From Ectocarpus siliculosus (lineage: Eukaryota; Sar; Phaeophyceae; Ectocarpales; Ectocarpaceae), in assembly GCA_000310025.1 (NCBI GenBank), contig FN649740.1:4579463-4643462 (forward strand): 64,000 bases of DNA. The letters are read 5' to 3'. This document shows positions 38,501 to 50,500 of this stretch, one piece after another. Every line of letters starts with the position of its first letter. Within the stretch, counting starts at the first letter, position 1. The notes beneath the pieces were generated by a model. The model made no database searches. It was not told the origin of the DNA and saw only the letters and a program-made list of their open reading frames with translations. A program made the position numbers and the translations under genes.

Positions 38501-41500
38501 GTAATGGGGTCGCTTTCTTCGGCTTCAGGTGAGGCCTCGAGCGATTGGGATTTGAATGGGCGGTGGCTCAACTCTGTCGTGATGGTGTATTTTTCGGAGG
38601 TTGCCATGTTGCTCTCCCTGTTTGATACTGAACACGAGATATATCGTGTATGGGGACCGCTCGCTGTCGGCCCCGTCCGGCCTCTCTTCTGCGACAAGTC
38701 GTGTCTATGCAACCTCCGGAGCAGCGATGTTCTTTGTGGTTCGTCGTTCGCTGGCCGCTGTTAGCGGGTGGATAGTAGTGTTTGATGACCCAGTTCGTGT
38801 TCTGTCCTCATCTGTAGCGAAGGCGTTCGGCCTAGTATGATTGACTTAAGGTACATTTTTTTCGGGGCTCAAGGCACCGAGGCTTTCTCATGAGAAACAG
38901 ACAGTATTTCTCATGATGCGCATCTCCAGGCAGATTAAGTCCCCGCATCGTAGCCACCGCACCACGTCCTGGTAAACCCTTTCCCAGTTGAACTACCCTT
39001 CTCCCCCTCTCCCCCACCCCCCTGGAATTTGCTGCCGAGTGATCGTAGCTCCCGCCCCATGGACCAGCAGTCGGGTGGTTTCCCAAACACCGCACGCGGA
39101 CTTGGCTTGCCGATGCTCCGCCTCTTTTTGCAGCTACGTTTCGTGTTTCAGTCGAATCATTTCCTTCGCGTGCGAAGCGTGCCCCAACGCATACCCACGT
39201 TTCGTCTCGCGGTCGCCTTTTCCTTCCACCTGGTGGGCCGCAGTTCCTGTTACGTGGACCGACAGCACCGGCCAGTCGCGGACCGCGATCTTGACCCGTA
39301 CGAAAGCCAAGCCGAAGCCATGCAACCCTCTTCCCATGCTGGCCAACCTTCTGGCGTGGATGCGAGAGCTTCCGCCGGGAGCCCTGCCCGAAAACAGGCT
39401 GCGCATACGCCTAGAAACTCTGTTAGCGCTGCAATCTCCGTCGAAGTCTGTGTCCCGGCAAAGCAGCACCATCGGCAAAAACACCAACAGCAACAGTGGC
39501 CATACTAACCGCGACCGTGGAGACACCACCACATCCACCGCAACCGCCACCAACAACAACAACAGCAATACCACCAGCAACCACGATGGCAGGGCATCTG
39601 GTGGCGGCGACGGCGATGGGGACCTCTCCCTAGGGGCGGCTTGGTTGTTGGCTCACCTGATGTTCGGCATGGACGGGGGCGGCAAGGCAACGGGGCCGTT
39701 CGAGCGTGAGATTCTCAATGGCAAGGTGTGCGGCAGAGGAACCAAGTACTGCAGAGTGGCAGTCGAGCATGTACAAGTACTTGTTCAGTTTTTCAGGAAC
39801 TCCACGGTTTGTTCGGGTACGTTTCCTTCTCAAGTTTTTTGTTTTTCGAACCAAGACCAAATAATGTTCGAGAATTCTGCTTGTCGTGCTCGCCCAACTC
39901 TCCCCGCGAAAAATGATGACAGCAGTAACAAGGGAGCGTGTTTTTTCGAGGCCTACCGGCAATATGTGATTGGCTTTGGAAGCCACTCTGGTTTGCTGAG
40001 CTGGTCCCGAGTTTGTACTGAATCCGCGCCGTGCGTGACGCCGCAGTAGGTGATCCTCCTGCGCCATTCACGAGTTGTTGTTGTTGTTGTCTTCACATTA
40101 AAAACCGTTCCGTTCTCTCTGCCCAGTACCTTTTTCTGTCCGTACTAGTCTAACACTTGACGGGGTCGATTCCCGTGGTCACAGGCCAACTTACCCAAAA
40201 AAAGGTATACGAAAATAAAATGGACTCGAAGGGTTCGCAAGTCAATAAAAATCAACGACAGATAGTCTAGTCCACTCCGCTGGCCTCTCTGCACGCTATG
40301 CGAGGTGACCCTAGATTGGAAAAAGAAAAACAAAAAGAAAAAGAAAAGGAAAAGAGCAGATGGAGAGAAGCAAAGGGAAAGAAAAATACACAGACAGAGA
40401 AAGACACACGCCGTAGCGACAGACAACAAACAAACAAGGCGGACAAAATGGGGTATATCCCGCGTGTTTGGGCACAAAGTGGGGTTTACTTTTTTTCGGT
40501 GTGGGGCGCAACGCCTGACGCCGGGTAGGCGCCTATAAACTACCTTCTAGCGCTTCAGCCCCATGCGCCAGGTCGTTAGAAAGGACGCCCAACTTTCGCC
40601 CCAACTTTTTTTTTTTGCTTTTTACCCACAGGAACAGGGTTAACTAGGGCCTGGAAGAGGGGAGCTTGTTGGAGGACCCCATTTTGTTCACGAACCCGCG
40701 GGGTACACCCCCCTGTGTGCTAAAAGTTTATCTAGTACCCCATTTTATTCACAAACGTACCCCATAATGTTCAAGGCATACCCATTTTTGTTCAGTGATG
40801 ACGCTCCTGCTGACTGCCAAAATGGCAACCAACAGCCAACCGCAGACCACCGTAGGTGTGGCGACAGAAGATGTTGGGGTACGTTGGTCTGCGGTGCAAC
40901 CTACAGGCTTTGTTGTGGTCTGCGGCGAGGCAAGGAGACAGATGATACAGAGATATGGTGGTCTGCGGTTGGTTGTTTGTTGCCATTTTGTCAGTCCGCA
41001 GGAGCGTCACCACTGAAAAAAAATGGGTATCCCTTGAACACTATGGGGTACGTTTGTGAACAAAACGGGGTACTAGGTAAACTTTTTGCAGACCGGGGGG
41101 TGCACCCCGCGGTTTCGTGAACAAAATGGGGTCCTCCAACAAGCTCCCCTCTTCCAGGCCCTAGTTAACCCTGTTCCTGTGGGTGAAAAGTAAAAAACCA
41201 TTTGGGGAGTCATTTCTAAGGACCTGGCGCATGGGGCTGAAGCGCTAGAAGGCGGTTCAAAGGCGCCTACCCGGCGTCAGGCGTTGCGCCCCACACCGAA
41301 AAAAAGTATGTCCCATTTTGTGCCCAAACACGCGGGGTATACCGATTTTGTCAATTGCCCAACAAACAAGTGCTCGTCGTGTATTTTTTTCTCATTGATT
41401 GCTTGTTGCGCCGTTAATTGTTAGACTTGATACCGCTCGGGTATGTAAATCCTCTCCGGCTTGGAGAAGACGTTTCGCAGTTGTCACCGCTCATTGTGGA

Positions 41501-44500
41501 CGCTGGCATAGAGTATAAACCTGCCTGAGGTGATGTGGATCGCTCGTCGCCTGAGGTACGTTTGTGTTTTGCGTGTCCGCCGGAATGGACACAAGGACGA
41601 CTTGCACCTTTTCCTTCCACGTGTTTTCCATGCCATGGCTTTGTTGTCCTGGGTTAAATGTTGACCGCTTCTCGAACATTCCTCTCTGTTCCCGACGGAG
41701 TGCTCGGACGTGTCACAGGTAAGCCTCTCTGGCGCAGAGGCAAACGCGATGCCACTTCTTCTGTGCCCGCTGATTGGCTGGAGCCCAAGGCCTCGTGAAG
41801 TGATCCAGGTGGGTCTGGCCCTCAGCCTCAAACCATGTCTTGGAGCTTCAGAACTCCCTCGATGGAGGACCCCATTTAGCTGCTGCTGTGTTACGATTAC
41901 AACCCTCGAGAGTACCCGTAGCAACGTGTGTCAGCAGGCATTCCGGGTCAACTCATCGACACGAGGGCTTTGGAGTCCGTAGCAATAGCAGTGCCATCAG
42001 CAACAGAAGAAAAACCAATACAACATGTCATATTTTCCCTGTGTGTATTTGACGTGCTTCCGCAGGCGATGTCCGAAGGGGCCGGCATCTTGTGCGCCTA
42101 CTCGGTAGAACTTGCCGCCTTCGAGACGCAAACGGGGATATGCGGCAAGGCGGCGGACGAGCTTGTCCACGCCGGGTTCGCCCGGAAGGTGGAGTTCGGA
42201 GAGATGCTCGCCCTAGATCAGAAGGTGAGCAGTATGATTGTGCGTCTGGGCATTGTTGCGAATCGCTCGACGCTATAATTGCTGCGTAGCGGGCGACACC
42301 CCCCATCCCCCGTAGCCCCCGCATGAGTTGGTGTCGGGAGGGGTTTAAATAGTAGTCTTTGGGCACGGTTCTGCACGAAAGACGACAGATCTGAATGTTG
42401 TTCAGCCTTCGAATGTGGGTGGCCTTGCTAGCATGGTCATGAGCCCCGTTCGAGCGGGGTGATGAACCCCCGTTCGGGCGCGCGTGTCGATAATCCGTGT
42501 GCTCTTGCATTAAGCCAGCACCCTGCGGCTTGCTGGGCTGGTTGTGAACGCGGTGGCTGAGTTACACGACGATACGACGACCCGACTGATTCCCTCGAAC
42601 AGCACGACAACCGGGAGGATACTCTACACCCCCCCCGACGCACACGCCTACTCCTTTTCCGAATGGAAGACGCCAACGAGTTGGTCGTCACCGTCTTCCC
42701 TGAGAAGTGCTTAGACCCAGGACCATACGCCATACACTTGTTCCCCCTTCCCCCTTCCCCTCCCAATGCGGTAACCGTTTCAGATGGAGGACGCGTGCGA
42801 GCTGGTGCTCAAAATCTTCCTGTGCAACTGGGACGTAGACCGGGAAGTGCGTGCGCAAGTTGCCTTGGGGCTGACAAAGGCGAGGGAGGTTTCTTCCTGA
42901 TTTTACCCCTGCTAGACCTACACCAAACTCGCTCCGAGTTCCCCATGACGTGCTCCCTTGTTCTACATCTCCGTTTTCCTGAAACCAGTTTTGCTGTTGT
43001 ATGTTGTGGTGTGTGTGTGCACAGACGGGCCCCGTGGCGAGCGGGCTGTGCCCCCCCGACATCCCTTCCCTCTTCTCTGGCCGGCAAAAATGGAGGAGTT
43101 CCACTACGGCCGTTAGGGGGGGCGATGAACGTTCGAGTTGCCGAGGTCGCATGGGTGGGCTTGTGGGCGACCTGTGCGTCAGGCTTCACTCGTGGTGCCA
43201 CCAGGTATAAATCACCTGGAACTGGAAAAATGCACCAGTGGTTCCTATTCAACTCCTTCTACTTTTGTTTAGGGACTTGTTTCATGTTGGAGTAACGATC
43301 TTCGTGGTTCTTCCAGTTGCGATTGTGTGCTACGAGTGATTTATTTATTTATTTGTTTGTTTATTTATGCATTATTTACTTTTGTCTTGACTTCAAATCA
43401 ACGCTCACAGCACTAGTGCCGTTTACGCCAACCAGTGTTCACACAGAAGGCCCCCTCTCTGCGCTCCCACCCTGCGGTACGTTGCCGCCGATTTTTAATG
43501 CGAGAAGAGTTCAGCACTCTCTTCCCTCTGTGTACACACGAACTAGAGCTATCCACTAGGCCAGGAGCGGAAGCGAGAGGAAAACTCCCTTTGCAAGAAA
43601 ACCTCGCTTACGCCGGGATTCGAACCCCTGACCTGACCTCAAGGAGGTTTCGAGGATACCAACAAGACCACCGGGGTTGCAACAGAGGTTGTACATCGTC
43701 AAAAATATTCTGTATACATTTTATTGGTACGGGTGAATAGCCTCGACGTGAAGACGGCACATGTTGTCGAACAGTTTTAAATGGCTCCTACTGTGGTCGA
43801 CGTCCGAAATGAAAAAGAAGACGCCGACAAGAGAATCGAGGTGCACTCGTGGAGCTACGGGGTTAAGAGACAAATCGTGTGCGGCCGATACGCATTCCGG
43901 CGTTGCTTTTCGATGGTTTGGGGTCGGGCTTCCTTTTTTGCTCTGAGCGTCTCGTCAACTCGTGTTGGCTTTTCCGGATGGGCACAGCGGCCGAGATAAC
44001 GACTCCGCCCTGTGAAAGACTGCGGCAAGTTTGGAGTTTACCACTCGAGCAGGTAGTCTTTGAGATCTCGGTCCTTTCTACCTTTCATGGATGAAAAATT
44101 TCCACATCAACCCTTTACAGTGGCCTCAGTCCGTCGTGATGGTTTCGGGCAACATATTGAACCAACCCGATTGCCAAAGAACAGCTAACAGAACGCAACG
44201 CCGTTTTGGTTGCGGCCGTTCGTTGGGCTTGGTCAGGTGATGCGAGCGGGCAGGGACTTGCGCGTCCTGCTCCTGCTGCAAGTGCTGAAGGTGCGTGTGT
44301 AAGGGCTCCCATGCAACACATGTGCACATGTAGTCTTAAATCACTCACCTCGCTGAGGTTGTGTGTCCGTGCGCGCGCGTGCGGTCTTGAAGTGAGGATA
44401 CGCAAAAGGCGCTAGTTGGAGAGTGGCACGTATTCGTGTCTTGACGCGTTTTTTTATTCAGCATTGGCCACATTCACCGAATATGTGCCAAACTTGTTTT

Positions 44501-47500
44501 TTCGCCCGGCCTTGTGCTGTGTCGAAGACGCTGGAGTGACACAACGAATCGCAAAAGTCGTTTTTTTTCATGGGACGAGCCGCTTTCCGGTGAGCGATTG
44601 GAGGGGACCGACCATGCAAACATTCGGTCGAACGGTGGCAGCTGTAGCTACGCTTCTCTATGCCCGATGACGTGATTCCCAGGGAGGCTGGATGTATTTC
44701 CGCTTTATACGGACTTGGGTCGCAAGGAAGGGAAGGGCGTCCATTCTCTCTCTCCCCTTCCAACCGTCCCCTCGAAACGTATGATGCCTTGGGTAACAAC
44801 ACCGGAGCCACGAAGAGGAGAAAGTGGTCCGCATCAGTATCCTTCGGTCGCATGAAGCAATGTTCACTCTGAAACTTGTGCACCGTTGTGGGCACAGAAC
44901 GCGGACCAGTGAATATTTTGTGCTGCGTGCCCCCCGCGGCGTTGGTAGTACGAATCAGTTCTTCGCACTGCCGTACGCGGAGGTGTCCCGTGAAGCATGG
45001 CAGCCGAAACGAATGGGCGGGTTTGCTGATTCCGCTGAGCCCCCTGCCGTTCAACGTTCCTTTGTTCCGGTTTGATTTTGTTCTGTTCTGCTCGAGACTC
45101 TCAGGGCGAGACCGCAGGTGATCTGACATCCCAACGCGAGTGGACCGGGCCCATGGCACAAGCGTTCGGGCTGTTGGGAGGAGCCGAAGTCAGCTATCAC
45201 AAGCGCCACAGAGACAGCATTGGCGGGACTGCCAGCGCCGGCTGGGTGGCATCTCTGTCGAAGGAGGAACGGCTGCTTGAAGTGGCATGCTTGCGGCTGA
45301 AGCAGGCCATGAAATGGGTGAGCAACTTGTCAAAGCCGTCGGTATGAGAATATTGCAGTTTTCGGCATTGTGTCTGCTCCCAGGTTCCCGACCGGACCTC
45401 CTAGGATAAGGCTCCCGGTTCCGTTGCGTATTTCCCAAGCACAAGGTACCCGTCATCACTATCAACAGTGGCAGTAGCTTCACCAAGCGCGTGTGCGCCA
45501 TGAACAACCACAATGCAGCGTGCGGTATGTCGGTGCGACGCAGGTCCTTGTGGTTGTCCGCGGGCTTGCGGAAGAATCGCAGAAGAAAGGAGAGCACGAC
45601 GAGGCCGTCTTGATATTCCGCCTGCTGGTGCGGCGCGACCAGGTGTGTGTCCCTCGACACTGTAACCCGTCAGACCCACTGTGTGCAAGCGCCCTCAGGT
45701 GAACACGCGAAACCGCCATACGGCTTTCCTGTTTTGTGTCCTGTGCGTGAGAAAGCTAGTATCTCGAGAACGTGCGAAGCCGTCCCGATGTTTGATAACT
45801 GCCGCGTACACTCCACCGTCCACGATTGGGAATACGTGAGTTGCGAATCAGTTGCATGTGGCAAGATGGATCTCATACGTACGAAAATGAAAGGAATTCT
45901 TCGCTCCCGACTTGTGTGTATACTGTACCGAAAATAGTATTGCACGCTTGCTTGGGGAGAAACGGTGTTTTTTCCCCGTTTTTGCATTGCTTAATTTTTC
46001 GTTTTTGGTTTAAGGGAAGTATTAATTCAGTGCACACGTGACAATGCTCTAAACGAAACCCCGTAGCGCCCGATATTGCTAGGGTATCCTTGGCGAACAT
46101 TGAAACGGTTATCAATAGGTAATATTCTTTGAGGAAAAGGTTGTTGAGATGATACCTTCCGCATTCAGTGCTGATGTTAGTGAAGTGACGATGTTGCGCT
46201 GTTCCCCGCGCGCTCCGTTGAAGGGCTTGGCAGGACCGATGTACAGGGACACAGCGCCAGACTTGGTGTGGGCGGCAGACTGGGTCACCTGCGACCAGAG
46301 GGGATTCGTAAGTGGGGAGGCGTCGCCTGGCTTGTTGTTGTTGTTGTTGTTATTGTTGTTATTGTTATTGTCGTCGTCGTCGTCGTCGTCGTCTTCGTTG
46401 TCGTGGCTGTGGCTTTGTGGCCGTACCGCTCGTTGCTGAAAAACGTGCGGAGAATGGCGAAAGCGTACGTAGACGCTACATAACATGATCGACGTTGGTC
46501 TGAAGAGCTAGATGTCGTGAGACACGAACACTTTCACAGCCATTTCAGGGGAAACCACGACAACTCAACGGAAGAGAGGTATATGAGGTTAAACTGGGAC
46601 ATGGACAAGAAAAACCGAACCAGCGTCTGGATGAGATTGTCACGATTACCTATTCCGGTTGAATATGCCGAAAACATCCCTTGAAAGTGGACCCAGGTAG
46701 CCGAGTATCGACAATCAAGGGTCTCAAGGTAGTAAAGGTTTGTTTTCCATTGTCCCCCTCCAGTTTGTCTCCTTGGACTCACCCCTCCCACGCTTACCCA
46801 GCTAAATAGCCAGCTGTTGAAATACCAGATTTTTCTCCCACCATGCACTCTGCGTTCGCGCCATCTCCTCCAAGCGCTGTTCAACAGGGGAAGAGAGTGG
46901 CCAAAGAATTGGCCACCTACTTGTGCTGTACTTGGGGCAACGTGATTCCTTGATTTGCTGATAGCTCTGTACTGCTGCGCTTGAGGCGTCTACGCAGATA
47001 GTGATATTACAATTGTTTTCTCGATTTTCCTGCCGTGGACGACGCGAAAGCGTACTTAGCTTCAGGTAGTTTTCGCCTTCATTGCTCGTGCAGCGACCGC
47101 GGCAATAGCGAGATGAGGCTCGCAACAATCCATTTCCGAGTTGGCGCCGTACAGACAATGTAGTCAAGCACCAATATTTCCATCGTGCTCGCTGTTTTGT
47201 GTCGTAGTTTTGATTCATGTATCGTTGTCAACGTGTATCATTGTCCGTACACCCAACCCTGTACAACCGGGGCACATCTCAGGCGTACACGAGGCTGGCG
47301 ATCAACCTCAAGACTCACCTCAAGCGGCCCCGAGAAGAGCAGCTAGACGTCGTCAAGGCCGCGTGTGACGACGACTGCGTTCGAGGAGGGGACAGGGTTG
47401 ATCTCTGGGAACGGTATCAAGGCCTGCACAAGAAGTGCGGTGGGTGCACTCGCGGGCATGCTTACCCTCGTAACGTTGGCCGGCAGGGGGCGCACTGCAT

Positions 47501-50500
47501 TTATCCCCGGGGTATGGTGTGGAGACACCGAGTCTTCTAGCAGGAGGTCGAACAATGCACATCGAGGTACCGTTGTCTTTGTTGCACGAGGGAGCACAGG
47601 TGATGTCTGGTCGCGTCCCTGGGTTTCGATCGTTGCGAAAGAGCTTGTATGATTGTGACAAATGCACCTCGTAGTCGAAAAAAAATTGGCGGACATTTCA
47701 TGTACACGATGGACGTACGTGCGTGCACGGTATGAGTGATTGCTGCGGGTGTGCCTGTTAACAAAACGTATGGCCGCAGGGGGAGGGGTGCTCCAGATAT
47801 GATGATTATTCGCGGGATAACGTAGTCTTGCCACGAATTATTATCTCCCTGCATAGGGGTGCGGGGAAAAAAACACGATCCCCGTGAATGAAATCTATTA
47901 TCGCGCACGGGTCAGAGTCTTTGGACTCCGATACTCTCGGTGACCGTGGGCGATTTCGCGAGGGCTTTTCAGCGGTTTGCACTTGGATGTAGTGAGATCT
48001 GTGTTCGCGGGCTCCACTGTCGTGCACTTTGGCACCGCAAACGTGCACACGTACAAAGAGCTTAGATAGGGGGATATTCCGCCTTTCTGCGCATCCCCGC
48101 CTCTACCACCCTGCCCATTGCTGCCTGTTGCGTGAGTCGATGAGGACGAGGGCTATTGCAGGGCATAGAAGGGGGCTGGGAGCAACCGAAATGTTATCCT
48201 CAACACGCGTGCACTAATGTACGATCACGACCACACAATCAGGCGACCGACAAACCGCATCGCTGAGGGGGCGACAGCGGAGCCCCCTTTGGGACCCCAA
48301 GGTCGAGGACATCCACCCTCCCGTCGAGACTCAGAAACAGGGCAGCCAGGGGACCCTCGGTGAAAAGGGGGGCCGCAAGCTCTACTACTACAACGACGGT
48401 GAGAAGCCATAATCTTCCAATCTTTCGTGTTCTTCGATAGCGTTCGCATCCTAGAGCGAGAGCGTTGCGCTTGGGAAGAAGAGCTCTCGAACGCGCACAG
48501 ACTTGGATGTATGGGTTCAAACGGGGTTTCGTGTCTGCTGTTTTTGGGAGCGATTGTCCAGGAGCACGTTCGAGGAGGGGAACTGGTGAACCTGTCTTGC
48601 TTTGGAACAAAGTGAAGACATGGATGCATACCGCCGAGAATGGAATGGTAAGGAACTGTGGCCGGAAGCAACGGACGGTATGGAGTGCGATACCTTCGAG
48701 AAATGCCTGTTGTCTGTGGCTGGTTTTTCAGAATGTGAAGAGGGTGGCGAAAACAACGAAGATCAGAGATGCATGTGTGCCATGCACAAAACGTGTGTTG
48801 TGCCGACACATCTACATGTACGTACAGGTGTTCCGGAGTAGGTTCACGAGAGCACATTGTCATCGAGAAGTGATGCAAGATGAAAATTAGCGCAGGTAGC
48901 AGCACCAACTCACAGCTGACTGCCAGCTGCCACCTTAAATGACGTTTCCCAAGCTTAACAACTCACGCAGGTGACGTGTTTCTGACTCGAACAGACTAGC
49001 GAACCTCAATAAACAAATTATAGTTTTTCAAATTTCTTAACAGTCTTACACAGGTCGCTTTGAACATGCTGTTTTTTTGTTATCGTTTCAACGTTCTGTT
49101 TGTCTCTTTGAAGCTGCCCCCGGTGAGCGGCGCTGGAGCGAGGCCCGGTCACATAACGTCGAGGAGGTTGTCATCAGGGAGAGGTAGGGGAGGAGCACCT
49201 GCTATTTTTTTGGATCCACGAGATTGCCGCATATACCCTGCACGATCGCACAATTTGTAGATGGATTGGTGAAGGATTCGCCCAGATTTCCTTCTGACTG
49301 AACCACCTATGCACCTTGTATACTACCACGAGTTATTTTTGTTTGTGAGTGGTGGGAACCTCTCCGGTCACATGCCTACTGTGTTTGGTGTGTTTGTATT
49401 GCTGTTGATGCTCTCGGGGTAAACTAAGCTTGTGACCACACCGAAATTAATATCGGTGTCTTTGAAAATTGGGGAGGAGAGACCACAGGATAGAGAGGAA
49501 GCCGTTCTACGCCAAGAAAACAGTACCAACTACAAAAACACCAACAACGGCGTTGTCATTCGAAAAACAAACCTATCAACAGCGTTCATCTGACTCGTGC
49601 CGTGCAACATTCTGTCACGTTGTTTGGTCACGCGTTCCCCTCGTTTTTGTCTCTCAACGAATGCCAATAATTCCGCGTACGCGCCTTGACAGGTACTCTG
49701 CCGGTGGTTGGCTGGGCCTGCACGGTGAATCTAAACTCATCATGTTCATCCTGATGCTGCTGCTGTGGGAAGAAGTTTTCGACAGCGGCGTGGAAGCTGC
49801 TGTGCCACACTGTATTATGGTGAGAGCGGGTTATCTAGCTGAACCCGTGACAATGCCGGGCGCTCATTTTCTGCCTCATGACTTGTGTCCCAAGGAACGA
49901 GTCTACTGTAGATGGAAGTCAGACCACAGATGTTCAAGATATTCAGTCCAGCAGCAGGGATAATAGCAAGCGACGCGTTTCAGCAATCCCTCGACGAACA
50001 GTACAAGACACCTCTATCTATTCTATAGGCTCTCTCCATCCCACCTTGTAATGAAACGACCTTCGCCAACCCGTCCTTGTTGTCATGGTTGCTTACGTAG
50101 ATTTCGTCACCCGTGAAAACGGCACAACATGTAGCACGTTACATTTTCAACCCGGCATGATGCATTGGCCTATTAATCGTTTCGTTTATCTTCGGGGCTT
50201 GGCACTCTGCTCCCCCGACTCTCCCATGCCAAATACTCCCTGTTTTGCACCTTTGACACACCCTTCGTGTTAAGCTCTACCTCACCGAGAACGTAATCAT
50301 CTTGCCCGGTCCTTTGGCCACTATGCACCCTGGGCGGCACCAAGTTGTTCAAGATCCGCATGAATGACCCCCCCTCCCCCCTGCTCCGCAAACAACATAA
50401 TTTTCCCCAATGCTGAATTGACCACGGCCTGTTCGCCTGCACGACAACATGCTTTTTGGAGGCATGAGTCTCCTCCCCCCAGTTCGAAACACGCTGTATT

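Noticed and set aside
46112..46486. Poly-Asn/poly-Asp minus-strand frame
   Set aside because: Translation of a GTT/GTC microsatellite in a FAN1 intron.
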